A stretch of DNA of 64,000 nucleotides from Oxalobacter aliiformigenes (GTDB lineage Bacteria; Pseudomonadota; Gammaproteobacteria; Burkholderiales; Burkholderiaceae_D): positions 2,108,001-2,172,000 of the forward strand of contig NZ_CP098252.1 in the NCBI RefSeq assembly GCF_027116575.1, read 5' to 3'. A model generated the notes under the pieces. The model had not been told where the DNA came from. It did no database searches and was given only the letters and a program-made list of their open reading frames with translations. Positions 30,681 to 40,960 of the stretch are shown one piece after another; the stretch's first letter is position 1, and each line of letters opens with the position of its first letter. The position numbers and the translations under genes were made by a program.

Positions 30681-30751
30681 GGCATTTAATAGAACAAAAT
30701 TGATATAAACAACTCACATTGTACAGACTGGCCCGCGAACTGGTGAAAAAA

Positions 30752-31552
30752 TCAGATCAGTCTGCGGGGATGGGAATAGACTGTATGGCCGTTTTTACGC
30801 ACGAATCCGGCAAGGGTCACATTCGTTTCATCGGCAATCTTGATCGCCAACGCGGTCGGAGCCGAAACCGCGGCCAATATTCCGATTTTTGCCGAGGCAC
30901 ACTTCTGTACCATCTCGTAACTGGCACGACTGGTGACAAGTACGGCCCCCTTTTCACGATCGCTCCGGTTGACGGTCAATGCACCGATCAGTTTGTCAAG
31001 CGCATTATGCCGCCCGACATCCTCCCGAATACATGACACATGACCGTTCCCGTCCAGCCATGCCGCTGCATGTGTCGCGCCGGTCGCCTGCTTCAGAACC
31101 TGCATCTTTTCCATCTGGTCAAATCCTGAATGAAGCGTTTCGACAGAAAATATCTGACTGCTTGTAACAGGCGCAGGAATCCTGACCGCCTGTGACAGGG
31201 AATCGGTACCGCAAAGGCCGCATCCCGTCCGGCCGGCCAGATTCCGCCGTCTTTCCTTGAGATACAGGAATCGCTCACTTGAAATATCCAGCTCGATCCG
31301 GATACCGTTTTCAGCCTCGACAATCTCGCAGGCGTACATCTCCTCCGGAGAAGCCAGAATGCCTTCTGTCAGCGAAAACCCCAGGGCAAAATCTTCCAGA
31401 TCGGCAGGGGTAGCCAACATAACGACATGGGAAATGCCATTATAGACAAGAGCCACAGGCACTTCTTCAGCGACTTTGTCAAAACAATCATGGCTTTCTC
31501 CCTTTTCAAACCGCCTGACAGGCCATATCGAAGATCCGAAATATTTATCCAT
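30752..31552 (-). CDS. fdhD: Formate dehydrogenase sulfurtransferase FdhD
   Basis: A 266-residue protein that moves sulfur from IscS to the molybdenum cofactor of formate dehydrogenase, an essential step for activity. The catalytic CGLCG motif (GRTGCGLCGTDSL) is near residue 110, with REDVGRHNALDKLIG and VTSRASYEMVQKCA downstream. It starts nine bases after the modE stop, so modE-fdhD form an operon. The likely client is the FdhF homologue encoded at 38-40 kb. Confidence 0.95.
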   Translation of the reverse strand: MDKYFGSSIWPVRRFEKGESHDCFDKVAEEVPVALVYNGISHVVMLATPADLEDFALGFSLTEGILASPEEMYACEIVEAENGIRIELDISSERFLYLKERRRNLAGRTGCGLCGTDSLSQAVRIPAPVTSSQIFSVETLHSGFDQMEKMQVLKQATGATHAAAWLDGNGHVSCIREDVGRHNALDKLIGALTVNRSDREKGAVLVTSRASYEMVQKCASAKIGILAAVSAPTALAIKIADETNVTLAGFVRKNGHTVYSHPRRLI

Positions 31553-31561
31553 ATCCGCTTC

Positions 31562-32332
31562 TCATGGCAACAGGGCGACCACAACGGCGGATTCATCAAC
31601 GGATGCATTGATCTGATCGCCCGTTTCGATCTTCTTTTCGGAAAGTGCGAATCCGACCAGTTGCAACCCCGGCAGCAGTTCAATCGTGATTTCGTCCTCC
31701 CTGTCACCCTTTGATACCCGTGTAACCGTCCCCTGAAACTGATTGGCGACAGAAAGTTCCGAAGAATTGGCTTCTTCGAAAACCTTGACTGCCGTTGCCT
31801 TGCACATTGCGAGAACAGCCATGCCCGGTTTCAACGCCAGAAGTTCGGCACTGGTACGAGTGATCCGTGCTATCAGTACGGACATGTTCTCATGCACTTG
31901 CAGACAAACCCTGACGATCTGCCCGCTCATTTTCAGTCCCTTGACCCGGCAAGGCAGATAATTGCGCATACTCGTTCTGATGGAAAGCCTGGAAAAGCGG
32001 GCATCAATCGTATCGGCCTTTTCCTGCTGAAACCGGCTCAATACTTCCTGCCGGTTTTTTTCCAGGACACCGGCAATCTCGAGCAGACGCAATCCGTCTG
32101 CCGTCAGCTTCGCCCCACCTCCACCGATACCTCCGACACTTTTTTCCACAAGCGAGACTCCCGTCAGATTGGTCAGGGTATCGATCGCCTGCCAGGCCGC
32201 CTTGTAACTGATCCCGGCCTCACGGGCTGCCTGTGAAATGGAGCCGGTCTCGGCAATTTTTCGCAGCACTTCAATCCGTTTATCGGCAGTACCATGTGCA
32301 AATGCATTGGCAAGAGAAACTGAATCGCTCAT
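31562..32332 (-). CDS. modE: Molybdate-responsive regulator ModE
   Basis: A 256-residue transcription factor: N-terminal winged helix (TGSISQAAREAGISYKAAWQAID, about residues 30-52, in outline) followed by two Mop/TOBE molybdate-binding domains (about 125-190 and 195-256). In E. coli ModE-Mo represses modABC and activates Mo-enzyme genes. The frame continues to 32635 into the modA side, but the ATG at 32332 gives the usual N-terminus. It diverges from modA across a 20-bp perfect palindrome, its probable operator, and is co-transcribed with fdhD. Confidence 0.93.
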   Translation of the reverse strand: MSDSVSLANAFAHGTADKRIEVLRKIAETGSISQAAREAGISYKAAWQAIDTLTNLTGVSLVEKSVGGIGGGGAKLTADGLRLLEIAGVLEKNRQEVLSRFQQEKADTIDARFSRLSIRTSMRNYLPCRVKGLKMSGQIVRVCLQVHENMSVLIARITRTSAELLALKPGMAVLAMCKATAVKVFEEANSSELSVANQFQGTVTRVSKGDREDEITIELLPGLQLVGFALSEKKIETGDQINASVDESAVVVALLP

Positions 32333-32368
32333 TTTTTCCGTCAACGTTTCAAGAAAAATCAAAAATTT

Positions 32369-32388
32369 GAACAATTTTAAAATTGTTC
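32369..32388. promoter_or_regulatory. 20-bp palindrome, candidate ModE operator
   Basis: GAACAATTTTAAAATTGTTC is a perfect inverted repeat midway between modE and modA. It overlaps a TTGAAC (-35-like, 32367-32372) whose partner TAAAAT lies at 32392-32397. It differs from the E. coli ModE site, so assignment is by position. Confidence 0.6.
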
Positions 32389-32419
32389 TGCTAAAATTCG
32401 CTATTCCAATAATGAATAA

Positions 32420-33193
<774 letters not shown>

Positions 33194-33199
33194 CGGAAA

Positions 33200-33878
33200 A
33201 TGATCATGCCGGAAGTTGATCTGTCGGCCATCTGGCTGACCCTCAAGCTGGCCACGCTGACGACCGCCATCCTTCTTGTCATCGGGACACCGCTTGCCTG
33301 GAATCTTTCCCATACAAGAGGATGGTGGCGCGGCCCTGTCAATGCTGTCGTGGCATTACCTTTCGTATTGCCACCAACCGTACTGGGGTTCTATCTGCTG
33401 ATCATGATGGGGCCGAACGGACCGATCGGACGATTTTTCGAATGGCTGGGGTTGCCTTCTCTGCCATTCAGTTTTTCAGGACTCCTTGTTGCCTCGGTCA
33501 TTTACTCTCTGCCTTTCGTCGTCCAGCCGCTGCAAAATTCATTCGAGGCTATCGGAAAACAGCCGCTGGAAGCGGCAGCGACATTACGTGCCTCACCACT
33601 GGATACGTTTTTTCAGCGTGATACTTCCCATGGCAAAATCGGGATATCTCACGGCAATTGTCATGGGATTCGCCCATACTGTCGGGGAATTCGGCGTCGT
33701 ATTGATGATCGGCGGCAATATTCCGGAAAAAACCCGCGTATTGTCCGTCTCGATTTACGATCACGTGGAAGCGCTTGAATACACACAGGCACACTGGTTG
33801 TCAGGTGGCATGCTGATATTCGCTTTCCTCGTGCTCCTTGCACTCTATCTTTTGAACCCGAACAAGCGCCGCTCATGA
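33200..33878 (+). pseudogene. modB: Molybdate permease ModB, one frameshift
   Basis: The first 136 or so codons encode ModB membrane segments ([39 protein letters not shown]) up to DTFF, then the frame is lost at six T (33608-33613). The remainder of the permease, including the EAA-loop partner and [20 protein letters not shown], continues in the next frame to 33878. Deleting one T restores a 225-residue protein of normal length. The stop overlaps the modC start (ATGA). Since modA and modC look intact, I suspect an error or a recent slip, not long decay. Confidence 0.85.
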
Positions 33879-34951
33879 ACAGTCTGTTTTTCAAGGGAAA
33901 AGTCAGCTACCCTGACTATGAGTTGAATTTTGACCTGTCGCTCCCCGGTTCCGGAATCACCGCTCTTTTCGGTGCATCCGGTGCAGGCAAATCGACACTT
34001 TTGCGCGCTGTTGCCGGGCTGGTAAAACCGGCCGACGGAATCATACGGGTCAAAGAGGAAACCTGGCAACACGACAACGAAAAAATATTCATTCCGACAT
34101 ACAAGCGTTCGCTTGGTTTTGTCTTTCAGGATGCCAGATTGTTTTCGCATCTGAACGTTACCGACAATCTTCTGTACGGCATGAAGCGCGTCAAAACCGC
34201 CAGAAAAAACATTTCACTGGAAAAGGCGATTGACCTGCTCGGTATCGGCCATTTGACGGACAGAATGCCCGATACACTTTCCGGTGGTGAAAAACAGCGT
34301 GTCAGCATTGCACGGGCATTGGCGACCGATCCTGAAATCATGCTGATGGACGAACCGCTTGCCGCACTCGACATGAAACGGAAATCGGAAATCCTTCCCT
34401 ATCTCCAGCGACTGAATGACGAGCTCCATATTCCCATACTCTACGTCAGCCACGCACTGGATGAAGTCAGTGCACTTGCCGACCTTCTCGTCCTGCTGGA
34501 AAAAGGGAAAGTCGTCGCATCCGGCAAAACCGGTGAAATGCTGACCCGTCTCGATCTGCCTCTCGCTTTTTACGACACCGCCTCCGCAATCATCGATGGA
34601 AAGGTGATCGCCAAAGATCCTGAATTTTGCCTGAACACACTGTCTTTTTCAGGAGGGTTCATCCAACTGCCCGGAGAACGTTTCAAACCGGGACAGACCG
34701 TCCGTTTGCGTATCCAGGCAAGAGATGTCAGTCTGGCGACAGAGAAACCGGCAAACACCAGCATACTGAATATTCTCGAAACGACGATTGTCAACCTGTC
34801 AAACGATTCAGAGGGAGAAGTCATGGTCGAACTCGATGCAAAAGGCACACGTTTATTGTCGAGAATCACGAGCAAATCCGCCAGTCTCCTCAAACTGGTC
34901 AAAGGCAAGCCTATCTACGCCCAGGTAAAAGGAATCGCGGTAATCGAGTAA
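33875..34951 (+). CDS. modC: Molybdate ABC transporter ATP-binding protein
   Basis: A 358-residue ABC ATPase with C-terminal Mop/TOBE domain. Walker [14 protein letters not shown], signature [15 protein letters not shown], Walker [12 protein letters not shown] and switch His in VSHALDE are intact; the TOBE part (about 290-356) likely senses molybdate to tune import. Coupled to modB by ATGA overlap. Confidence 0.95.
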   Translation: MNSLFFKGKVSYPDYELNFDLSLPGSGITALFGASGAGKSTLLRAVAGLVKPADGIIRVKEETWQHDNEKIFIPTYKRSLGFVFQDARLFSHLNVTDNLLYGMKRVKTARKNISLEKAIDLLGIGHLTDRMPDTLSGGEKQRVSIARALATDPEIMLMDEPLAALDMKRKSEILPYLQRLNDELHIPILYVSHALDEVSALADLLVLLEKGKVVASGKTGEMLTRLDLPLAFYDTASAIIDGKVIAKDPEFCLNTLSFSGGFIQLPGERFKPGQTVRLRIQARDVSLATEKPANTSILNILETTIVNLSNDSEGEVMVELDAKGTRLLSRITSKSASLLKLVKGKPIYAQVKGIAVIE

Positions 34952-35142
34952 CAAACCGGACAAGACCGACGTACTTTCGGACAGACACCGGAAATCGTCG
35001 TGCCCGGAAGGAAAATGAATATCCCGTTATAATGAATGAAACTGATTCTTATTCTGCGTTGACGTCATTTGGCGAAAATGACCCAAACCGATTGAAATGA
35101 ATCAAATGACAGATAAATAACCGTTTCCCGATGGAGGTTACA

Positions 35143-36597
35143 ATGAATGACAAAACAGGAATTCCGCAATATGAACTGCTGATCGACGGCAAATGGGTAC
35201 CACCGGAAAGCGGAAAATATTCGACCATATTGAATCCCGCCACGGAAGAAGTCATCGCCCACGTCGCTGCTGGCAGTGAGAAGGACGTCGATATCGCGGC
35301 CAAAGCCGCCCGTACGGCCCTGAAGGTATGGAATGGTATCAGTGCGGCAGAGCGCGGAAGAATATTGAACCGGCTCGCCGACCTGCTGGAAAAAAATCAG
35401 GAAGAACTGATCGCACTGGAAAGCATGAATGCCGGCAAACCGATAGCCAGTGTCCGACGTCAGGATATGCCTGCCGCTATCGATACATTGCGTTACTATG
35501 CCGGATGGACAGACAAGATCATTGGCCAGGTCATTCCCGCCAGAACCGATGCCCTGACCTATACTGTCCGTGAACCGGTCGGTGTCGTCGGTGCCATTGT
35601 GCCCTGGAACTTCCCGATCATGATCGGTATCTGGAAGATCGCACCCGCTCTTGCCTGTGGCTGTACCCTGATCGTGAAACCGGCTGAACTGACGCCGATG
35701 ACAGCCATTCGTATCGGGGAACTGGCACTGGAAGCCGGCATCCCTCCGGGCGTTCTGAATATCGTGACGGGCAAAGGCAGCGTTGTCGGCGATGCGATGG
35801 TCGCCCATCCTCACGTCGACAAGATCACCTTTACCGGCTCGCCGAAGGTCGGTCGCGGCATCATGCAGGGAGCTGCCGTCAATTTCAAGAAAATCACTCT
35901 GGAACTGGGTGGCAAATCCGCGAATATCATCTTCGACGATGCCGATCTGGACAGCGCGATCCGCGGATCGGCATCGGGCATTTTCTTCAATGCCGGACAG
36001 GTATGTTCCGCCGGTTCCCGGATTCTGGTCCACAAGAAAATCCATGACGAAGTCGTCGACCGGCTGATTGAACGTGCCAAGAAAATCAAGATCGGCGACA
36101 CGGCTTCGAAAGACACCATCATGGGACCGCTGGTTTCCAGAAACCAGATGAACACCGTTATGGATTATATCGATATCGGCAAGAAAGAAGGCGCCTGTGT
36201 TGCCTATGGCGGCAATCGTGTCGGCGACAAGGGATTCTATGTCGCACCGACCATTTTCACCGATGTCAAACACGAAATGCGGATATCCCAGGAAGAAATT
36301 TTCGGCCCGGTCGCCAGCATTATTCCCTTCGAGGATGAAGAAGATGCCATCCGCATCGCCAACGGTACAGCCTTCAGTCTTGCAGCCGGTGTCTGGAGTG
36401 CCGATGTCACCCGTATTCACAAAGTGGCACAGGAACTGAAAGCCGGTACGGTCTGGATAAATACTTACGGATATACCGATGTCCGTCTGCCATGGGGCGG
36501 TACAGGCGAATCCGGTTTTGGACGTGAACACGGAGAAGCCGCACTCGAAAATTTTACCGAACCGAAAACCATCTGGCTGTCGCTTCTGAAACGCTAG
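35143..36597 (+). CDS. NAD(P)-dependent aldehyde dehydrogenase
   Basis: A 484-residue ALDH-superfamily enzyme. The N-terminal VPWNFPIMIGIWKIAPALA cofactor motif, FTGSPKVGRGIM, catalytic Glu in LELGGKSANII and catalytic Cys in FNAGQVCSAGSR are present, as is the C-terminal PWGGTGESGFGREHG. The closest class in my memory is betaine-aldehyde/aminobutyraldehyde-type dehydrogenases. ATG 35143 is preferred to 35131, because the latter overlaps the GGAGG ribosome site. A TATAAT at 35029-35034 may be its promoter. Substrate unknown. Confidence 0.88.
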   Translation: MNDKTGIPQYELLIDGKWVPPESGKYSTILNPATEEVIAHVAAGSEKDVDIAAKAARTALKVWNGISAAERGRILNRLADLLEKNQEELIALESMNAGKPIASVRRQDMPAAIDTLRYYAGWTDKIIGQVIPARTDALTYTVREPVGVVGAIVPWNFPIMIGIWKIAPALACGCTLIVKPAELTPMTAIRIGELALEAGIPPGVLNIVTGKGSVVGDAMVAHPHVDKITFTGSPKVGRGIMQGAAVNFKKITLELGGKSANIIFDDADLDSAIRGSASGIFFNAGQVCSAGSRILVHKKIHDEVVDRLIERAKKIKIGDTASKDTIMGPLVSRNQMNTVMDYIDIGKKEGACVAYGGNRVGDKGFYVAPTIFTDVKHEMRISQEEIFGPVASIIPFEDEEDAIRIANGTAFSLAAGVWSADVTRIHKVAQELKAGTVWINTYGYTDVRLPWGGTGESGFGREHGEAALENFTEPKTIWLSLLKR

Positions 36598-36641
36598 CAA
36601 ATCACCAGCCGTCACCCCAACGGCCGGCAACTGCTTCTCTC

Positions 36642-36674
36642 AAAAAAACCGAAGCCCTCTTGCGAGGGCTTCGG
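36642..36674 (-). terminator. Porin gene terminator
   Basis: Leftward reading gives CCGAAGCCCTC, loop, GAGGGCTTCGG and seven T; it also separates the convergent ALDH gene. Confidence 0.92.
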
Positions 36675-36771
36675 CCAACAAGCTGAATGGGGACCTGATC
36701 CCATTCAACAGGAGGGAAGGGCCGGGAAGGCGAAACCCTCCTTCTGTTGTTGAACAGTTTTTGTCCTGCGA

Positions 36772-37941
36772 TCAGAACTTGTGGGTGATACCGACCTGAA
36801 CGGCTGTGGTACCATCATCGGTATCGCCATACAGACGGGCGACGTCTTCATCGTCGTAGTCGGTGTAGGCCACGTTACCGTAGATGGCGGTGCGTTTGGA
36901 CAGGTCATAGGTATAGCCGATGGCATACTTGTAGATGTCCTTGTCGCTGATATGCATACCGCCATTGGCTTCGACTTCCATCCACTGGGCGGAAGCGTTC
37001 AGACGGCCCGGGCCAAGCTTCCATTCCAGACCCAGCAACCATTGTTTTTCTGTGATGCTGTCGATATTGATACCATTTTCACCGACAAGATTCTCCCCAT
37101 TATATTCAGCAGCGACCCATTTGCCGAAGGCACTGGTATTATCATTCCAATTGGAACGTTCACCATTGGCCCAGCCTTTGTCCTTGGTCTGCTGGTAAAC
37201 CAGTTCAACCTTGGCATCACCGAAGCGGTATGCAGCACCCAGGTTCCAGACGGACGATTTCCTGGAATCGGCCAGACGGCTCCAGTTACCGACCAAGCTT
37301 AACGGACCATTGTCGTATCCGAGCATGATGGCATAACCGTCGTTGTCGGCACCAGCAGTTTTCAAGCCTTCATATGTCCACTCGTCTACGTCGCCCATGT
37401 AGTCACCCTCAGCACGAATAGATGGATCAGCAGAATCCTTGTCTGTATTGCCGCCTAGAGAATAGCTGGCGCCGAAGTGGAAACCGCTCCAGTTCGGGCT
37501 GTCGTAACGGATGGTGTTGTCGATACGCGGGGAACGCTGGTTGCCTTCCAGCATGGCACCGACACCATATTGATAGAACGGATCGAACTTACGGATAGTT
37601 TCCGTCGTCAGTTCGTTGACACGACCCAGACGGACAGCACCCCAGCTATCGCCCTTCAGACCGACGTTGGCGGCACCATCCCAGTCTTTGTCGTTTTTGG
37701 CTTCGCCGTTATTCAGGTCGAAACGTCTTTCCAATTCGAAAGTCGCTTTCATACCGCCGCCAAGATCTTCCACACCGCGGAAGCCCAGACGGTTGTTGAC
37801 GTTTTCGCCCATTTCGACATCCTGGCCGGATTTCTTGATGAAACCGGTATCCACGACACCATAGATGGTCACGTTGGATTGTGCGTGAGCCACGCCGGCA
37901 GCGGCACCCAAGACTGCCAATGCTATTAGCGTTTTTTTCAT
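36772..37941 (-). CDS. Gram-negative porin (beta-type OmpC-like)
   Basis: A 389-residue outer-membrane porin. Signal peptide MKKTLIALAVLGAAAGVAHA is followed by SNVTIYGVVDTGF, the usual first strand of neisserial/burkholderial porins; LGFRGVEDLGGGMKATFELE and GDSWGAVRLGR follow, and the last strand ends in aromatic Phe (VQVGITHKF), the BAM signal. Sixteen strands are expected. AAGGG precedes the ATG. The upstream region carries a (GGTA)16 tract 67 bp before the start codon, which could vary its expression. It lies between the ALDH and fdhF and may admit small anions (inference). Confidence 0.93.
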   Translation of the reverse strand: MKKTLIALAVLGAAAGVAHAQSNVTIYGVVDTGFIKKSGQDVEMGENVNNRLGFRGVEDLGGGMKATFELERRFDLNNGEAKNDKDWDGAANVGLKGDSWGAVRLGRVNELTTETIRKFDPFYQYGVGAMLEGNQRSPRIDNTIRYDSPNWSGFHFGASYSLGGNTDKDSADPSIRAEGDYMGDVDEWTYEGLKTAGADNDGYAIMLGYDNGPLSLVGNWSRLADSRKSSVWNLGAAYRFGDAKVELVYQQTKDKGWANGERSNWNDNTSAFGKWVAAEYNGENLVGENGINIDSITEKQWLLGLEWKLGPGRLNASAQWMEVEANGGMHISDKDIYKYAIGYTYDLSKRTAIYGNVAYTDYDDEDVARLYGDTDDGTTAVQVGITHKF

Positions 37942-38007
37942 TTTATTCTGCCCTTTATATTAAAAAAGTTGAGAATCCCTGCGGGAGTCATTGACAGAAT
38001 AACGGCC

Positions 38008-38071
38008 GGTAGGTAGGTAGGTAGGTAGGTAGGTAGGTAGGTAGGTAGGTAGGTAGGTAGGTAGGTAGGTA
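38008..38071. repeat. Tetranucleotide tandem repeat (GGTA)x16
   Basis: Sixteen uninterrupted copies of GGTA (TACC on the porin strand) span 64 bp in the porin upstream region. Such tracts change length by slipped-strand mispairing and often cause phase variation. A leftward candidate promoter region lies beyond it at about 38072-38140, so the tract would sit in the promoter-to-leader interval. Confidence 0.97.
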
Positions 38072-38166
38072 CCTATCGTGTTTGAACTTCCTTCCCGTTT
38101 CAACCTTTTTTGTATCTTATACGCAACAAAAAACTGATAATACATGACAGATATGCCACATCCCAT

Positions 38167-38199
38167 AAAAAAACCCCGGTATTTCCGGGGCTTTTTTTT
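38167..38199 (-). terminator. hydN-fdhF terminator
   Basis: Stem CCCCGG / CCGGGG with an AT loop, flanked by A7 and T8, so it can work in either direction; it lies 20 bp after the fdhF stop. Confidence 0.88.
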
Positions 38200-38218
38200 A
38201 TGATGTCCGACCAACGAA

Positions 38219-40375
38219 TCAGGCAGCGACGGCTTCATCGACGGCTTTCGCCAGTCTCTGCTTCAGTCTGTCATATTCCTCTACCAGATATTTTTCCGCC
38301 CATTTCTGATCCTTGATCGGCTCGACACGAACAGCACTGTACTTGTATTCCGGTGTCTTGGAATATGGATCAAGATGTTCGATCGTCAGCTCATTGCAGG
38401 CGCCAATCCACCATTGATAAGTCATGTAAATGGCCCCCCGATTGATACGCTCGCTCAGCATGGCACGGGTAATGACTTTTCCACGTCGCCCCTCGACCCA
38501 AATGAGCTGCTGATCCCGGATTCCCAGTTCTCTGGCATCAATCGGATTCATCTGTGCAAACCCGGGTTCATCCGCCAGTGTCGCCAGTGCGTGACAATTA
38601 CCCGTCATCGAACGACAGGAATAATGTCCCACTTCCCGAACCGTGGAAAGAATCAGAGGGAAATCACTATCTACCTGGTCAACAGGAGGTCTCCATTCTG
38701 AAGCGATCAACTGGGCCTTTCCATTCGGTGTAGCAAACCGGTTACCCTTGTACATCCACAGGGCACCCGGATCATCTTCTGTCAGACAAGGCCATGGAAC
38801 ATAACCCAGCCCGGCCATCTTGTCATAGGTCGCGCCAAAATACAGTGGACATAGTTGCCGCATTTCATCCCAGATTTCCTGCGTATTATTGTATTTCATC
38901 GGGTACCCCATGGCCGTCGCCATCAGGCTGTGAATCTCCCAGTCAGGCTTGACATCACCTTTCGGTTCAACCGCCTTGTAAAAACGCTGGAATCCACGAT
39001 CGGCAGCCGAATAGACGCCTTCATGCTCGCCCCACGATGTCGCCGGGAAGACGACATCGGCCTCCGCGACCGATTTGGTCATGAAAATGTCTTGTGCAAT
39101 GAACAATTCAAGCTGGGAATAGGCATGGCGGACTGCTGCAAGATCAGGTTCCGTCTGGAACGGATCCTCTCCGAAAAGATATACCGCCTTGATCTTGCCT
39201 TCCTCGATATTGTGACCGACTTCGGTAATGGGAATCCCCTTTTTGGCAGGCAGTTTTTCCACCCCCCACGCTTTCTCGAATTTCGCACGGATTTCAGGAT
39301 CCTCGACGGACTGGTACCCCGGGAACTGCCCGGGAACCGCTCCCATATCACAGGACCCCTGAACATTGTTCTGTCCGCGGACCGGACCGACGCCGACATT
39401 CGGACGCCCCAGATTGCCCGTAATAACAGCGATATTGGACAACCCCATACAGGTTTCGACACCCTGTCCCCACTGGGTGACCCCCATCCCCCACAGAATG
39501 GTCGAACAGGGCGAAGCGGCATACATACGAACGGCCTCACGGACGACCTTGGGATCCAGTCCGGTTATTTCAGCTGTATTTTCAGGTGTGTATTTGGATA
39601 CGGTTTCCCACATCTTGTCGAAACCTTCGGAATAATTCGCGACATATTCCTTGTCATACAGGTTTTCTTCGATCAGAACATGCAGCATGGCATTGACCAG
39701 TGCCATGTTGGAACCGTTTTTCAGTTGCAAGTGGATATCGGCAATACGGGCCGACTCGATCACCCGCGGATCGCAGACGATGATTTTGGCGCCTTTCTGC
39801 TTGGCTTTCAGGATACGTCGTGCCACAATCGGATGGGAATCGGCAGCATTGTAACCGAAAATCAGAATACATTTCGTATCCTCGATTTCCACAATGGAAT
39901 TGCTCATGGCACCGCTGCCCAGCGTTTTTTCCAGAGCGGTAACCGAAGGACCATGACAAACCCGCGCGCAACAGTCCACGTTATTGGTACCGACAACAGC
40001 GCGAGCGAATTTCTGGGCAATGTAATTGGCTTCATTTCCCGGACCACGTGCGCAGCCGCTGACGAAAATGGAATCGGGACCGTATTTTTCCCTGATTTCC
40101 ATCAGTCTGGAACTGGCAAACCGGATCGCCTCTTCCCAGGAAACGGCAGTAAACGGCTCACCTCGTTTGTAACGCACAAGCGGCTGGGTCAGACGTGGTG
40201 TCAATCGGCGGGTATCATTGAGAAATTCCCAGCCGTAATAGCCCTTCAGGCAAAGTTCGCCCTGATTGGTAAACCCGTTGGCACCTTCGGCCTTGATGAT
40301 TTTGTTGTTTTCAACCGTAAACTCGATTTTGCAGCCCGAAGCACAATACGGACAGACAACAAGTGCTTTTTTCAT
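38219..40375 (-). CDS. fdhF: Formate dehydrogenase, FdhF type with Cys140
   Basis: A 718-residue molybdenum/bis-MGD enzyme, almost collinear with E. coli FDH-H. It oxidises formate to CO2. Cys8, Cys11, Cys15 and Cys42 ligate the [4Fe-4S] cluster, Lys44 relays electrons, and NNVDCCARVCHGPSV places Cys140 (TGT) where E. coli has selenocysteine, with His141 kept. The C-terminal STVREVGHYSCRSMTGNC and TYQWWIGACNELT match the cofactor-binding part. There is no signal peptide, so the enzyme is cytoplasmic. hydN precedes it by 42 bp, fdhD and modABC lie 6-9 kb away. No hydrogenase genes adjoin, so coupling to H2 is not indicated. Confidence 0.96.
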   Translation of the reverse strand: MKKALVVCPYCASGCKIEFTVENNKIIKAEGANGFTNQGELCLKGYYGWEFLNDTRRLTPRLTQPLVRYKRGEPFTAVSWEEAIRFASSRLMEIREKYGPDSIFVSGCARGPGNEANYIAQKFARAVVGTNNVDCCARVCHGPSVTALEKTLGSGAMSNSIVEIEDTKCILIFGYNAADSHPIVARRILKAKQKGAKIIVCDPRVIESARIADIHLQLKNGSNMALVNAMLHVLIEENLYDKEYVANYSEGFDKMWETVSKYTPENTAEITGLDPKVVREAVRMYAASPCSTILWGMGVTQWGQGVETCMGLSNIAVITGNLGRPNVGVGPVRGQNNVQGSCDMGAVPGQFPGYQSVEDPEIRAKFEKAWGVEKLPAKKGIPITEVGHNIEEGKIKAVYLFGEDPFQTEPDLAAVRHAYSQLELFIAQDIFMTKSVAEADVVFPATSWGEHEGVYSAADRGFQRFYKAVEPKGDVKPDWEIHSLMATAMGYPMKYNNTQEIWDEMRQLCPLYFGATYDKMAGLGYVPWPCLTEDDPGALWMYKGNRFATPNGKAQLIASEWRPPVDQVDSDFPLILSTVREVGHYSCRSMTGNCHALATLADEPGFAQMNPIDARELGIRDQQLIWVEGRRGKVITRAMLSERINRGAIYMTYQWWIGACNELTIEHLDPYSKTPEYKYSAVRVEPIKDQKWAEKYLVEEYDRLKQRLAKAVDEAVAA

Positions 40376-40417
40376 AATTCCCCCCGAAATCCCGATTCAA
40401 TCCGGATTCATTTCGAG

Positions 40418-40960
40418 TTAACGGAATGCATCCGGTGGCAAATTAAAAGCGGACTTCTCACGTTTCTGGCTGATTTTTTCTTCCAGTTTGCCCATGTCGA
40501 TGATATGCAGTGCCTTGGTCGGACAAACCTTCGCGCATTGAGGACCTTCCGGAACATCAATGCAGAAATCGCATTTATGGGCGACACGAACGGTCTTGCG
40601 AACTGTCAAAGGCCCCAGTTCGGCCTGTCTGACCGGTCTGGTAACAATTTGCATGGCACCGAAAGGACAGGCCAGCACACATGTCTGACAACCGATGCAG
40701 CGCTCTTCAATAAGCTGGACGGTATTTTCCCGGTAAACCAGCGCATTGGTCGGACACACATTGACACAAGGTGCATTTTCGCAATGATGGCACTGAACGG
40801 GTGCAGACATGGACAATCCCTTGACCACTTTCAGTCTGGGATGAAAGTTTTCTGGCGTCAGATCGTTTTCCGCGCCAGTCGGATGCGCCAGCACACATGC
40901 GATCTCACAGGTGCGGCATCCAATACACTTATCGGGTTCTGCAATCACAAACCGGTTCAT
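40418..40960 (-). CDS. hydN: HydN-like 4Fe-4S electron transfer protein
   Basis: A 180-residue polyferredoxin with four cysteine motifs: CIGCRTCEIAC, CHHCENAPCVNVCP, CIGCQTCVLACP and CDFCIDVPEGPQCAKVCP, enough for four [4Fe-4S] clusters. It resembles HydN, which pairs with FdhF. GGAG lies upstream of the ATG and fdhF follows by 42 bp in the same operon. It probably carries electrons from formate dehydrogenase to the divergently encoded GltD-like flavoprotein. The C-terminus beyond residue 155 is charged and cluster-free. Confidence 0.92.
   Translation of the reverse strand: MNRFVIAEPDKCIGCRTCEIACVLAHPTGAENDLTPENFHPRLKVVKGLSMSAPVQCHHCENAPCVNVCPTNALVYRENTVQLIEERCIGCQTCVLACPFGAMQIVTRPVRQAELGPLTVRKTVRVAHKCDFCIDVPEGPQCAKVCPTKALHIIDMGKLEEKISQKREKSAFNLPPDAFR

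Noticed and set aside
35065..36630. 521-codon minus-strand frame opposite the aldehyde dehydrogenase
   Set aside because: Antisense to an intact ALDH with catalytic motifs; His/Asp-rich translation is typical of a shadow frame.
37960..38238. Minus-strand frame encoding YLPT repeats across the GGTA tract
   Set aside because: The repetitive peptide is a by-product of the DNA repeat; the frame runs through the fdhF terminator and lacks a ribosome site.
39952..39962. Selenocysteine codon in fdhF
   Set aside because: The position is TGT (Cys), in frame and without a UGA, so no recoding is required.
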